DNA of 64,000 nt from Phenylobacterium sp. J367 (GTDB taxonomy: Bacteria > Pseudomonadota > Alphaproteobacteria > Caulobacterales > Caulobacteraceae), in NCBI RefSeq assembly GCF_024699985.1, contig NZ_JAJONA010000001.1, positions 806,001 through 870,000 of the forward strand, written 5' to 3'. The number at the start of each line of letters is the position of its first letter. Positions within the stretch are counted from its first letter, which is position 1. The notes beneath the pieces are model-generated. The model did not search any database. It saw only the letters and a program-made list of their open reading frames with translations, and had not been told where the DNA came from. A program made the translations under genes and the position numbers. Shown here in pieces: positions 20,566-30,629 of this stretch.

Positions 20566-21816
20566 ATGAACCGCGTTTTCACCTACTTCATCGTCGGCGC
20601 CATGGTGCTCGGCGTCCTGACGGGCTGGATCCTCAACCAGACCCTCGACGCGGCCCGGGCCCAGGAGGTCGCCGACGGCCTCTCCATCCTCACCGACGTC
20701 TTCCTGCGCCTGATTAAGATGATCATCGCGCCGCTGGTCTTCTCCACCCTCGTCGCCGGCATCGCGCACATGGGCGACGCCTCCGAGATCGGTCGGGTCG
20801 GCGTGAAGACCATCGGCTGGTTCATCCTGGCCTCGATCGTCTCCCTGAGCCTCGGCCTGGTCATGGTCCACCTGCTGCAGCCCGGATCGGGCCTGTCGCT
20901 GGCCCCTGCCCGCGGCGGACGCCGGCCCGGCGGTGGACGTCGCCAAGTTCAGCCTGAAGGAGTTCGTCACCCACCTGGTGCCGGCCTCCATCGTCCAGGC
21001 CATGGCCAACAACGAGATCCTGCAGATCGTTGTGTTCTCGGTGTTCGTCGGCACCGCCGTCTCGGCGATCGACGACAAAGGCGCCCGCCGTCCTCGCGCT
21101 CGTCGAGCAGGTGGCGACCATCATGCTGAAGGTCACCGGCTATGTGATGAGGACCGCGCCCGTGGCGATCTTCGCCGCGCTCGCCGCCACCATCGCCGTC
21201 CAGGGCCTGGGCGTGCTGGCCACCTACGCCAAGTTCGTCGGCGGCTTCTACCTGTCGCTGGGCATCCTGTGGGGCCTGCTGGTCGCCGCCCTGGTGGTGA
21301 TCGTCGGCCCGCGGCCTGAAGCTGATGGCGGCCATCCGCCAGCCGGCGCTGCTCGCCTTCTCGGTGGCCTCCTCCGAAGCCGCCTATCCGCGCACCCTCG
21401 AGGAACTCCAGAAGTGGGGCGTCAGCCGCAAGGTGGCGTCCTTCGTCCTGCCGCTCGGCTACTCGTTCAACCTCGACGGCTCGATGATGTACTGCACCTT
21501 CGCGGTGCTGTTCATCGCCCAGATCTACGGCATCGAGCTGTCCATCGCCCAGCAGATCACCATGCTGGCGCTCCTGATGATCACGTCGAAGGGCATGGCG
21601 GGCGTGCCGCGCGCCTCGCTCGTCGTCATCGCCGCGACGCTCACCTACTTCGGCCTGCCGGAAGAGGGCCTGCTGCTGATCCTGGCCGTCGACCACCTGC
21701 TCGACATGGGCCGCTCGGCCACCAACGTGGTCGGCAACTCGGTCGCCTCGGCGGTGGTCGCCAAGTGGGAGAACCAGATCGAGCCGCCGCCGGAGGCGGT
21801 CCCCGTCCGAGCCTGA
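20566..21816 (+). CDS. DAACS-family dicarboxylate/amino acid:cation symporter (three frameshifts)
   Basis: Inner-membrane importer of C4-dicarboxylates or acidic amino acids coupled to Na+ or H+ (DctA/GltP type). Deleting one base near 20905, 21080 and 21315 gives a single frame of 415 residues. Diagnostic segments: serine-rich re-entrant loop AFSVASSEAAYPRTLEE, GYSFNLDGSMMYCTFAVLFI and the conserved LDMGRSATNVVGNSVAS near the C-terminus. The start at 20566 (MNRVFTYF) begins the first helix. Convergent with a second DAACS gene, the stops being only 4 bases apart. Confidence 0.88.
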
Positions 21817-21820
21817 CGGC

Positions 21821-23114
21821 CTACTCCACCGGCCGTGCGCGGTAGGCCGTCTCGTCCAGCTCGCCCTCCCAGCGGGCGACTGTGACGGCCACCGCCAGGT
21901 CGCCGGTGTTGTTGGGAACGGTGCGGGTCATGTCGAGCAGCCGGTCGAACGGCAGGACGAAGCCGACCACGAGCGCCGTCTGCTCCGGCGAGACCCCCAG
22001 GGTCGAGAGCACCGCCGCCAGCATGAACAGCGACGCCGACGGCACCGGGGCGGACCCCACCGCCACCAGCACGGTGGTCAGCCCGGCCAGCAGCAGCTGC
22101 ACCGGCGTGACCTCGAGGCCGAAGGCCTGGATCGCGAACATCGACAGGATGCCGATGTAGAGCGCGGTGCCGTCCATCGAGACGGTGGTGCCGATCGGCA
22201 GGGCGGTGGAGGCCACCGCGTGGCTGACGCCCAGGTTCTCCTCCGCCACCCGCATGGCCACCGGCAGGGTCGCGGCCGAGGACGAGGTGGTGAACGCCAC
22301 CATCACGGCGTCGGGGATGTCGCGGAAGAACGGCAGCGCCGGGAGCCGCGCGACGAGCCGCAGCAGCAGGCCATGGACCACCAGCGTCTGGATCAGGCAC
22401 CCGGTGATCACCGCGCCGGCCAGCAGCGCCACGTGCTGGAACACCGACAGACCCACAGCCCCGGTGACCCAGGCGATCAGGGCGAACACGCCGAACGGCG
22501 CGACCTCCATGACCAGCCGGGTGATCGTCAGCATCAGCCGCGACCCGGCGTCGAACAGCCGCCGCACCTGGTCGGCCGGCTCGCCCACCGCCACGATCGC
22601 CACCCCGAGCAGGATCGAGAAGAAGATCACCGCCAGGATGTCGCCCTCGGCCAGGGCGGCGATCGGGTTCAGCGGCACGATGTTCATCAGCTGCTCGCCC
22701 GGCGACGGCGCCGCGCCGACGGCCTTGGGCGCCACGCCGCTGAAGTCGATCCCGGCGCCGGGCCTGAACGCCGCGCCAAGGGCCTGGCCCAGCGCCACCG
22801 CCACGACCGTCGTCGCCAGATAGAGCAGGAGCGTCCGCCCGCCGATGGAGCCCAGCCGCCGCGGATCGCCCATCGCCGCGACGCCGGCGACGATCGAGAC
22901 GAACACCAGGGGCACCACCACCATCCGGATCAGGCGGATGAACAGGTCGCCGATCCACTTCAGCGCCGCGGCCTGTTCGCCCAGGACCACCCCCCACGGC
23001 CACGCCGAGCACCAGGGCGCCGAAGATCCGGCGCCACAGGGGCACATCGAACCACCACCGGCGCAGACGACTGCGCTCGGCAGTGGCGGCTTCAGGGGGA
23101 GCAGGGTCGGCCAT
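21821..23114 (-). CDS. Second DAACS-family dicarboxylate/amino acid:cation symporter (one frameshift)
   Basis: About 430 residues after removing one base from the C-run near 22990, which joins LGVAVG to VVLGEQAAALKWIG. Family motifs: AFTTSSSAATLPVAM (re-entrant serine loop), PIGTTVSMDGTALYIGI, and FDRLLDMTRTVPNNTGDLAV. The TTSSSAATLP version is closer to Glt/DctA transporters of dicarboxylates, while its convergent neighbour has a more divergent SVASSEAAYP loop. The two are therefore distant paralogues, not a recent tandem duplication. Confidence 0.9.
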
Positions 23115-23325
23115 GCAGCGCCTCCGGGCTTCAGGCCCTAACGCTCGAACGCCCGCATTGGAGCGACGCGGCCCGCGGTGCGCAATGCGTCGACCCCGGG
23201 CTTCGCCTCAAATCCAGCCGTGCCGGCCCGAGAATCCGAACGCCTGTTAAGCCTATCGTTTGACGGGGGATTCACTGCGTCCGGGCCATGGTGGACGCCT
23301 CCGTAGTCTGAGGCGTCCCACCCGC

Positions 23326-24727
23326 GTGCCCGAACGTTCCGACATCCTGGCCGAGCTCCAGGCGCGCGTCGCCGAGCTCGAGGCGGAACGCGCCCAGACC
23401 CTGCGTCTGGCGCAGACGGATTCTGCTCACCGGCCTGGTGAACCGCGGCGCCTTCACCGAGGCCCTGGCCGAGCGGCTGTTCCACGCCCGGCGCGAGGGC
23501 GGCCAGGTGGCCCTCTTTGTCATCGACCTCGACCGCTTCAAGCACCTCAACGACACCCTGGGCCACCATGCCGGCGATCTCCTGCTGGCCGAGGTCGGCG
23601 AGCGCCTGCGCTGGGCCGCCGCGCCCGGCGAGCTGATGGCCCGCCTCGGCGGCGACGAGTTCGCGGTGATCTCGCCCGTGGCCGACGTGGGCCGCAGGGC
23701 CCAGGAGCTGGTGACGGCCCTGTCCCAGCCGCACGACATCTACGGCCGCCAGATCGCGCCGGGCGCCTCGGTGGGCGTCGCCGTCTTCCCGCAGGACGCC
23801 GCCGACGCCTCGGACCTGCAGCGCTATGCCGACATGGCGCTCTATCGCGTGAAGACCGGCGGCGGCCGCCGCTGGAGCGCCTTCGACGCCGAGCTGCGCG
23901 CCGAGAGCGAGCGGCGCCGCACCCTCGAGGCCGAGCTCCGCCGCGCGATTCCCGCGGGCGAGATCGAGCCCTGGTTCCAGCCGGTGGTCGACGCCGCCGA
24001 CGGCCGCATCGTCGGCGTCGAGGTGCTCGCCCGCTGGCGCCATCCCGAGCAGGGCCTGCTGGCCCCGGGCGCCTTCGTCCCCATCGCCGAGGAGCTGGGC
24101 CTGATCGGCCGGATCGACGAAGCCGTCTTCGAGGCCGCCTGCGCCCGCGCCGCCCCCTGGGTCGCCGAGGGCCTGATCGAGCACGTCTCCTGCAACGTCT
24201 CGCCGCGCGACCTGCTGGACCCGGCCTTCTCGCGCAAGCTGATCCGCCGGCTGGGCCAGACCGCCCTGTCCGCCACGGCGCTCTGCGTGGAGATCACCGA
24301 GACCTTCCTGCTGCAGGACCTGGCGCTGTCCCGCCGGCACATCGAGCGCCTGGCCGCCAAGGGCGTGAACATCGCCCTCGACGACTTCGGCACCGGCTAT
24401 TCCAACCTGCGCGCGCTCATGCACCTGCCGATCCAGACGGTGAAGCTCGACCGCTCGCTGATCGCCGACGTGGCCAAGGACGCCCGTGTCTCGCGGCTCG
24501 TGGGCTCCATGCTGCACGCCGCCCGGGCGCTCGGCGTCTCCATCGTCGCCGAGGGCGTGGAGGACCCGGCCCAGGCCATCTTCCTGCGCGCCGCCGGCTG
24601 CGACCGCATGCAGGGCTACCTCTTCGACCGCCCCATGCCCGCCGACGCCCTGGAGACCCGCCTGCGCGCCGTCGCCGCCGAAGCGAGCCCGCGCGTCGCT
24701 CCCGCCAGGCGGCGGGCGAGGGCGTAG
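23326..24727 (+). CDS. Cytoplasmic GGDEF-EAL protein (one frameshift)
   Basis: Bifunctional c-di-GMP enzyme without membrane helices, about 466 residues. A short N-terminal coiled coil (ILAELQARVAELEAERAQ) leads into GGDEF (ARLGGDEFAVI, no RxxD inhibitory site) and EAL with EVLARW in place of EALLRW. Remaining EAL residues (VEITET, LDDFGTGYSNL, VKLDRSL, VAEGVED) are present. One extra T near 23425 splits the start: corrected TDLLTGLVNRGAF is the usual GGDEF entry. The GTG at 23326 is the preferred start; an ATG at 23260 is in frame but has a less likely N-terminus. Confidence 0.85.
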
Positions 24728-24732
24728 CGCCC

Positions 24733-24765
24733 TCCTCCCCTGCGCAGCGGGGGGAGGAACTGGAA
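24733..24765. repeat. Short palindrome between GGDEF-EAL gene and htpX
   Basis: TCCTCCCCTGCGCAGCGGGG followed by GGAGGA forms a compact dyad six bases after the stop codon. It resembles the end modules of the larger intergenic repeats and may serve as a terminator. No T-run follows. Confidence 0.5.
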
Positions 24766-24829
24766 GCCGGCGTCCCGAATCCCCATATCCCCGCCAGGGA
24801 CATTTCAGACGCACGAGCCCCAAGGACCC

Positions 24830-25792
24830 ATGCGCAACCATCTCCGGACCTTCACCCTGCTGGCCGCCCTCACCGCCCTGTTCGTGGGCGCGGGCTACCT
24901 GGTCGGCGGCGCGACCGGCATGCTCATCGCCTTCGGCCTGGCCGCGGCGATGAACCTCTTCAGCTACTGGAACGCCGACAAGATCGTGCTGCGGATGTAC
25001 CGCGCCACCGAGGTCGACGAAGGCCATCCCGAGCCGCTGATCCGCAACTACGTCCTCGACACCGTTGAGCTCGCCCAGCGCGCCGGCCTGCCGCGCCCGA
25101 AGATCTACGTCATCGACCAGGACCAGCCGAACGCCTTCGCCACCGGCCGCGACCCGGCCAACGCCGCCGTCGCCGCCACCCGCGGCCTGCTCGCCATGCT
25201 CGACCGCCGCGAGATCCGCGGCGTCATGGCCCACGAGCTGGCCCACGTGAAGAACCGCGACACCCTGACCATGACGGTCACCGCGACGATCGCGGGCGCC
25301 ATCGGCATGCTCGCCAACTTCGCTTTCTTCTTCGGCGGCCGCGACGAGGAAGGCCGGCCCGTGGGCATGATCCCGGCCATCGCCATCGCCATCCTCGGCC
25401 CCATCGCCGCCAGCCTGGTGCAGATGGCCATCAGCCGCCACCGCGAGTACGCCGCCGACGCCGAGGGCGCGGCCATCTCCGGCGACCCGACGGCGCTGGC
25501 GTCCGCCCTGCAGAAGATCGAGGCCTACGCCCGCGGCGGCTATTTCAACCCGGACGCCGAGCGCAATCCGGCCACCGCCCACATGTTCATCATAAACCCG
25601 CTGGCCGGCGGCAAGGGCGACAACCTGTTCTCCACCCACCCGGCGACCCACAACCGGGTCGAGGCGCTGATGGCGCTGGCCGGGACCGCCGGCGCTCGTC
25701 CCATCGTCACCGGCGGCGCGCCCCGCCGCCGCGCGGCGACCGCCGTGCCCACCACCGCCGAGGCGCCGCGCCGAGGGCCCTGGGGCAGCTAG
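24830..25792 (+). CDS. htpX: Protease HtpX (M48 zinc metalloprotease)
   Basis: Inner-membrane protease that cuts misfolded membrane proteins. 320 residues: two N-terminal helices (about 7-45), the zinc motif [10 protein letters not shown] near residue 135, two further helices, and the third zinc ligand region [10 protein letters not shown]. The C-terminal tail ([16 protein letters not shown]) is slightly longer than in E. coli. AAGGA upstream of the ATG is a fair Shine-Dalgarno. The stop lies 9 bases from that of the convergent DUF6880-like gene. Confidence 0.95.
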   Translation: MRNHLRTFTLLAALTALFVGAGYLVGGATGMLIAFGLAAAMNLFSYWNADKIVLRMYRATEVDEGHPEPLIRNYVLDTVELAQRAGLPRPKIYVIDQDQPNAFATGRDPANAAVAATRGLLAMLDRREIRGVMAHELAHVKNRDTLTMTVTATIAGAIGMLANFAFFFGGRDEEGRPVGMIPAIAIAILGPIAASLVQMAISRHREYAADAEGAAISGDPTALASALQKIEAYARGGYFNPDAERNPATAHMFIINPLAGGKGDNLFSTHPATHNRVEALMALAGTAGARPIVTGGAPRRRAATAVPTTAEAPRRGPWGS

Positions 25793-25801
25793 GCCAATTC
25801 T

Positions 25802-27070
25802 CTAGTCGTCGGCCGGCGCCAGGGCCTCGGCCTCCAGGGTCAGCCGGTCGCAGGTCTTGAAGTCGCGCCGGCGGAACGCCGCGGCCGCCGCCTTCCTGAG
25901 CAGGGCGTGCGCCGCCTCGGGATAGCGCCCGCGCAGCGCCGCCACGATCGCCTCGGCCACGGGCGTCGCGATGTCGCCGGCCTCGTCGATCCGCGCGTTC
26001 AGCGTCCGCACGGCCTCGGCATGCGCCGGCCAGGCGATCAGGAAGCCCAGCGCGGTCCCCAGGTCCGGGTGCGCGGCGGCCAGGTCGAAGGCCCGGTGCT
26101 CGGCCTCCACGTCCTCGAAGTCTGGCAGCCGCCGGGTGAAGTCCCGCGCCCGCTCGGCCGACAGGGTCCGCTCGAACGAGGCCCAGCGCGCCGCCTGCGC
26201 CTCATCTCCTCGCCCCGACGCCTCCAGGAAGGCGATCCACGCGGTCTCCCAGTCGAAGTCAGGCTCCGGGGCGCGCTTCAGCACGCCGGCCTTCGGCTTC
26301 GACGCCTCCAGCACCCGGCCGGCCTCGTCGGTCCGCCCGGCCTCCAGCAGCCGGGTCGCCACCTCGGCGGCCACCGACGGGTCCTTCAGCGCCTGGTCGG
26401 TGAAGGTCGCGCGATAGGCGTCGGCGTCGCCGGTGGCGTCGGCCAGACGGCGGAGCAGAGGGAGCCAGGACCCCGTCGCCCGCGCATCCGCGCTCAGCCG
26501 GACGAGGGCCACATGCGCCGCCTCCGGCGAGACCTCGGCCAGCACCGGCTCCAGCCAGCCGGACCAGCTTGTCGGATCCGCGGCGACGCCCTCGGCGATC
26601 GCAACCCCGCTCGTGGTGGAGTCGAGCCGGGCGAGCAGCCCGCCCAGGTCGCCGGCCGCCCGGGCGAACACCGCCGCCAGGCTTCCATCCTTGTCCCGCG
26701 TCCGCCCGCCGATCCGCCGCTGGGCCGCCAGGAGCTGGCCCATGCGGGCGAGCGCGCCCTCGGCGTCCAGCTCCGCCAGCCGGTCGGCGATCAGCACCCG
26801 CAGCGCCTCCAGATCGCGCACGAAGGCCCCGCGCTGGCGCCATGAAATCTTGCCCCGGCTGGTCTCCAGCGAGGCGAGGCGCCGGTCGATCTCGACGGCC
26901 AGGTGCTCGGCGCCCTGCTCCGCCGCCAGCTCCATCCTGAGCCGCCGCTTCAGCTCCGGCCGGGCGGCGGCCGCCTGCGCCAGCAGCGCGGCCAGCCGTT
27001 CGGCGCCGAGCCTCTCGAGGTTCTCGGGCGTGACCTTCTTCAGACTGGCGACGGTGGGACGCTTGGCCAT
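25802..27070 (-). CDS. Conserved protein of unknown function (DUF6880-like)
   Basis: 422 residues, almost wholly alpha-helical by composition, starting MAKRPTVASLKKVTPENLERLGAERLA. The central and C-terminal parts read like TPR/HEAT-type helix pairs (WETAWIAFLEASGRGDEAQAA; AHALLRKAAAAAFRRRDF). No signal peptide or membrane helix. I recall similar proteins in Caulobacterales grouped as DUF6880, but cannot confirm this here. Function unknown; convergent with htpX and with its own upstream promoter region. Confidence 0.7.
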   Translation of the reverse strand: MAKRPTVASLKKVTPENLERLGAERLAALLAQAAAARPELKRRLRMELAAEQGAEHLAVEIDRRLASLETSRGKISWRQRGAFVRDLEALRVLIADRLAELDAEGALARMGQLLAAQRRIGGRTRDKDGSLAAVFARAAGDLGGLLARLDSTTSGVAIAEGVAADPTSWSGWLEPVLAEVSPEAAHVALVRLSADARATGSWLPLLRRLADATGDADAYRATFTDQALKDPSVAAEVATRLLEAGRTDEAGRVLEASKPKAGVLKRAPEPDFDWETAWIAFLEASGRGDEAQAARWASFERTLSAERARDFTRRLPDFEDVEAEHRAFDLAAAHPDLGTALGFLIAWPAHAEAVRTLNARIDEAGDIATPVAEAIVAALRGRYPEAAHALLRKAAAAAFRRRDFKTCDRLTLEAEALAPADD

Positions 27071-27106
27071 GGGCGGCGAACGCCTACAGCCTCGCGTGCG
27101 CTCCGC

Positions 27107-27892
27107 CTAGAACCTCTGCGCGCCGTCGAGCCGGATCGTCGTGCCGTTCAGGAAGTCGTTCTCGACGATCTGCACCGCGAGCTGGGCGTATTCGTCGGGG
27201 TCGCCCATGCGCTTGGGGTTCGGCACCATCGGGCCCCAGTGGGCCTGGGCCTGCTCGTCGGTCATCCGGGAGGAGTAGGCGAAGGTCAGGAAGGTGCCGG
27301 GCGCGATGGCCATGGCGCGGATGCCGAGCGGGGCGAGGTCGCGGGCCACCGTCAGGGTCATGCCGATGATCCCGCCCTTGGCCGCCGAATAGCCCGACTG
27401 GCCGGGCTGGCCCTCGTAGCCGGCGATGGAGGCGGTGTTGATGATCACCCCGCGCTGGTTGTCCTTGAGCGGCTCGTTCCTGGCCATGGCCTCGGCGGCC
27501 TGGCTGGTCACCGCAAACGCGCTGATCAGATAGACCTGCACCGAGTGGGCGAACTGGCTGAGCGGCATCCGCTCGCCCTCGCGGTTCACCACCCGCGCCG
27601 GCCCCTTGGAGCCAGGCGCCGGCGGCCCGCCGTGCACCACCACCGCGGCCCGCAGCGGGCCGAGCCCCACCGCGGTCTGCACGGCTTCCGCGATCGAGCC
27701 CTCGTCCATGATGTCGGTGCGGACATAGACCGCGCCGCCGCCGATCTCGCTCGCCAGGGCCTGGCCGCGCTCGTCATGCACGTCGGCGATCACCACCCGG
27801 GCGCCGCGCGCCGCCAGCCGGCGCGCCGTCGCCCCGCCGAAGCCGCCCGCCCCGCCGGTGACCAGCGCCGAGGCGCCCGTGAGATCGACCAT
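27107..27892 (-). CDS. SDR-family oxidoreductase (type II 3-hydroxyacyl-CoA dehydrogenase-like)
   Basis: 261-residue NAD-dependent dehydrogenase with Rossmann motif TGGAGGFG (about 13-20), catalytic Ser in INTAS and YSAAK with the catalytic Tyr/Lys. The tail NPKRMGDPDEYAQLAVQIVE and LNGTTIRLDGAQRF is typical of the HSD10 / type II hydroxyacyl-CoA dehydrogenase branch, which acts on (S)-3-hydroxyacyl-CoA in fatty-acid or isoleucine breakdown. No acyl-CoA genes lie next to it, so the substrate is inferred from the family only. Divergent from osmC with 96 bases between. Confidence 0.85.
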   Translation of the reverse strand: MVDLTGASALVTGGAGGFGGATARRLAARGARVVIADVHDERGQALASEIGGGAVYVRTDIMDEGSIAEAVQTAVGLGPLRAAVVVHGGPPAPGSKGPARVVNREGERMPLSQFAHSVQVYLISAFAVTSQAAEAMARNEPLKDNQRGVIINTASIAGYEGQPGQSGYSAAKGGIIGMTLTVARDLAPLGIRAMAIAPGTFLTFAYSSRMTDEQAQAHWGPMVPNPKRMGDPDEYAQLAVQIVENDFLNGTTIRLDGAQRF

Positions 27893-27988
27893 GGAATCCT
27901 CCCCAGTGTTTCCTTGCGGCGGCCGCTCCGGCGCCGGATCGTCACCGACTTACCGGATATTCCGTCCCGTCAGCCTAGGAGACGCCCG

Positions 27989-28414
27989 ATGATCACCCGC
28001 ACCGCGACCGCCCGCTACGAAGGCCTGGGCAAGGAGGGCAAGGGCTGGATCTCCTCCGGCTCCGGCGTCCTGAAGGACAGCCGCTACGGCTTCGCCAGCC
28101 GGTTCGAGGGCGAGCCCGGCACCAATCCCGAGGAGCTGATCGCCGCCGCCCACGCCGGCTGCTTCACCATGGCGCTGTCCTTCGCGCTCGCCCGCGAGGG
28201 GCTCCACGAAGGCGTGCTGGAAACCACCGCCAAGGTGAAGCTCGACCAGGACGGCGCCGGCTTCACGATCAGCCGCTCCGACCTCGCCCTGAAGGCGTCG
28301 GTGCCCGGCATCGCCGAGGACCGCCTGCGGGAGATCGCCGCCGACGCCAAGGCCAACTGCCCGGTCTCCAAGCTGCTCAAGGCGGAGATGGAGCTGACGG
28401 TGGAGATCGCCTGA
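27989..28414 (+). CDS. osmC: OsmC-family peroxiredoxin
   Basis: 141-residue thiol peroxidase that reduces organic hydroperoxides. Both redox cysteines are seen, in AAAHAGCFTMALS and in KANCPVSKLLKAE, with the long central helix between. Start ATG 27989 follows AGGAGA at 27977-27982 with good spacing. Divergent from the SDR gene. Closer to OsmC than to Ohr by the short N-terminus and the HAGCFTMA motif, though the two classes overlap. Confidence 0.92.
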   Translation: MITRTATARYEGLGKEGKGWISSGSGVLKDSRYGFASRFEGEPGTNPEELIAAAHAGCFTMALSFALAREGLHEGVLETTAKVKLDQDGAGFTISRSDLALKASVPGIAEDRLREIAADAKANCPVSKLLKAEMELTVEIA

Positions 28415-28422
28415 GAGGAAGA

Positions 28423-28452
28423 TGCGCCCTGGAGCCTTTGGGGCGCAAATTT
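28423..28452 (+). terminator. Possible terminator of osmC
   Basis: TGCGCCC (28423-28429) pairs with GGGCGCA (28441-28447) around an 11-base loop, followed by AATTT, nine bases after the stop. Stem and T-run are short. Confidence 0.45.
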
Positions 28453-28666
28453 CCACCTCCCCGGCCCTGTTGCTCGGAAGACACGACCCCGATCGCCGTT
28501 ACAATCGGCAATCTCATTTCAGTTGAAACGACCGGGGCGCGGGCCTAGATCGCGGCCACTGCTAGACGCGCGAACCCGCCAGTTCCCGCGCGTCGCCGGA
28601 CGGCGCTCCCGATCCTCCTCCAACCCTTCGGGAGCGCCGACCGATCCCTTCCGCGGGATCGGCGGC

Positions 28667-29089
28667 TCAGTTCACCGCGAGCGGCGTCCCGGTGGTCTCG
28701 GCGAGCGCGCTCAGCAGCGCCATCGGCATCACGGGCTTGGCGATATGCCGGTCGGCGCCGGCCGACAGGCTGTCCTCGACGTCGCGGGCCAGGGTGTTGG
28801 CGGTCACCACCAGCACCGGCGTGCGCGCCTGGCCGGTGGCCTGCTCGTGCTCGCGGATCAGCCGGGTGGCGGTCAGGCCGTCCATCACCGGCATCTGCAG
28901 GTCCATCAGGACGGCGTCGAAGGCGCTGGCCCGGAACGCCTCCACCGCCATGGCGCCGTCGTGGGCGGCCACGGTCTGCGCCGAGATCAGGCTCAGCACC
29001 GTCTCCAGGACGAGGACGTTGGTGGGATTGTCGTCGACGATGAGCACCTTCAGCGGCTCAGGGGCTCGGGTCTCTTCCGCGCTGGCCAC
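28667..29089 (-). CDS. Single-domain response regulator (CheY-like receiver)
   Basis: 140 residues, a lone receiver domain: acidic pair in VLIVDDNPTN, phospho-acceptor Asp in VLMDLQMPVMDG, Thr in VVTANT, Lys in IAKPVMP. The sequence style (DDNPTNVLVLETVL; MDLQMPVMDGLTATRLIRE) is that of receivers from hybrid kinases, so it may take phosphate from such a kinase or act in a phosphorelay like DivK. GTG start at 29089. No kinase is adjacent. Confidence 0.9.
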   Translation of the reverse strand: MASAEETRAPEPLKVLIVDDNPTNVLVLETVLSLISAQTVAAHDGAMAVEAFRASAFDAVLMDLQMPVMDGLTATRLIREHEQATGQARTPVLVVTANTLARDVEDSLSAGADRHIAKPVMPMALLSALAETTGTPLAVN

Positions 29090-29315
29090 TTACCGGTACT
29101 CCACGCCACGCCACTCGATGAGACCTCCAGCCTAGCGCCCACCGGTTAACGAAGACGTGCCGGCTTCCCAGTCCTAGCAAGCCATGTTAGCGATAACATA
29201 GTTCGCCCGTCAGAGGCGGCGCGGAGCCCCGGAATCGGGACTCCAGTCAGAGAGGTCCTCGGGCGGCGTCCCAGACGCCACACGAGGGGGGTAGGAAACT
29301 GGGGGGCCAGACGCG

Positions 29316-30626
29316 ATGACGCCGGCCGAGCTGAGCGTGATCTTCTTCCTGCAGCTGGCGGTCATCGTGGCCGCAGCGCGGGGCGTCGGCTGGCTGGGCA
29401 AGCGCTTCCTCGGCCAGCCGCAGGTGGTCGGCGAGATGATCGCCGGCGTCCTCCTGGGTCCCTCGCTGTTCGGCCTCGTGGCCCCCGACCTGCAGGCCCT
29501 GCTGTTCCCGCCGGAGGCCAAGGGCGTGCTCTACGTCGGCGCCCAGCTCGGCGTCGGCCTCTACATGTTCCTGGTCGGCCTGGGCTTCGACCGCAGCCAC
29601 TTCCGGGCCAATGTCGCCAGCGCCGGCGCCGTCTCGCTCTCCGGCATGGCCGCGCCCTTCCTGATCGCGCTCGCCATCACGCCCTGGCTGCTCCACCAGC
29701 CCGGCCTGTTCGCGCCCGCGATGACCCAGCTCCAGGCCACCCTCTTCCTGGGCGCCTGCATCTCGATCACCGCCTTCCCGATGCTCGCCCGGATCATCCA
29801 CGAGCGCGGCCTCTCGAAGTCGCCGCTGGGCGCGCTGGCGCTCTCGTCCGGGGCCATCGACGACGCCGGCGCCTGGACGGTGCTGGCCATCGTGCTGGCC
29901 ACCTTCGGGGCCGGGCCGCTGGTGGCCGTCAAGGCGATCGTCGGGGCCGCCGCCTTCGCCATCCTGGTCCTCGGCTTCGGTCCGCGCCTCCTGAAGCCGC
30001 TGGGCGACGCCGCCGAGCGCGCGGGGAGCGTCGGCCAGGGCCTGCTGGCCATCGTGCTGATGCTCTTCCTGATCAGCGCCTTCGCCATGGACTACGTCGG
30101 CATGCACGCGGTGTTCGGCGGCTTCCTGCTGGGCGTCGCCATGCCCCGCGGCGTGCTGGCCCAGGAGCTCAAGGCCAAGCTGGAGCCGTTCACGGTCATC
30201 CTGCTGCTGCCGATGTTCTTCACCTTCTCCGGCCTGAACACTGAGCTCTCCCTGGTGACCGACCCCGGCCTGCTGCTGGTCACGCTCGCCATCCTCGCCG
30301 CCTCGATCCTCGCCAAGGGCGGGGCCTGCTGGGCCGCCGCCCGGCTGACCGGCCAGGACAACCCCACCGCCATGGCCATCGGCGCCCTGATGAACGCGCG
30401 CGGCCTGATGGAGCTGATCATCATCAACATCGGCCTGCAGCGCGGCCTGATCGGCCCCGGCCTGTTCTCGATCCTGGTGCTGATGGCGGTGGTGACCACC
30501 CTGATGGCCTCGCCGCTGTTCGAGGTCGTCTACGGCCGCCGCGCCCGCCAACGCGGCGAGCTCGGCCAGCTCAGGGACCCGCCGGACGGCGAGGCGCCCG
30601 TCCGCAACACGTTTCCGGCGGAATAG
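29316..30626 (+). CDS. CPA2-family cation:proton antiporter
   Basis: 436-residue inner-membrane antiporter with around 12 helices. The ion-binding acidic pair is in SSGAIDDAGAWTVLAI (double Asp of electrogenic Na+/H+-type CPA2 members). Other segments, GQPQVVGEMIAGVLLGPS and AVFGGFLLGVAMPRG, are also typical. There is no TrkA-N regulatory domain, unlike the antiporter at 53.8 kb. Probably Na+(K+)/H+ exchange for pH or salt balance. It begins 226 bases after the divergent receiver gene. Confidence 0.88.
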   Translation: MTPAELSVIFFLQLAVIVAAARGVGWLGKRFLGQPQVVGEMIAGVLLGPSLFGLVAPDLQALLFPPEAKGVLYVGAQLGVGLYMFLVGLGFDRSHFRANVASAGAVSLSGMAAPFLIALAITPWLLHQPGLFAPAMTQLQATLFLGACISITAFPMLARIIHERGLSKSPLGALALSSGAIDDAGAWTVLAIVLATFGAGPLVAVKAIVGAAAFAILVLGFGPRLLKPLGDAAERAGSVGQGLLAIVLMLFLISAFAMDYVGMHAVFGGFLLGVAMPRGVLAQELKAKLEPFTVILLLPMFFTFSGLNTELSLVTDPGLLLVTLAILAASILAKGGACWAAARLTGQDNPTAMAIGALMNARGLMELIIINIGLQRGLIGPGLFSILVLMAVVTTLMASPLFEVVYGRRARQRGELGQLRDPPDGEAPVRNTFPAE

Positions 30627-30629
30627 CCC

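Noticed and set aside
23138..25651. 837-codon open frame on the minus strand
   Set aside because: It is antisense to the GGDEF-EAL gene and htpX. Its translation is Gly/Ala/Arg/Val-rich without domains, a product of high GC content.
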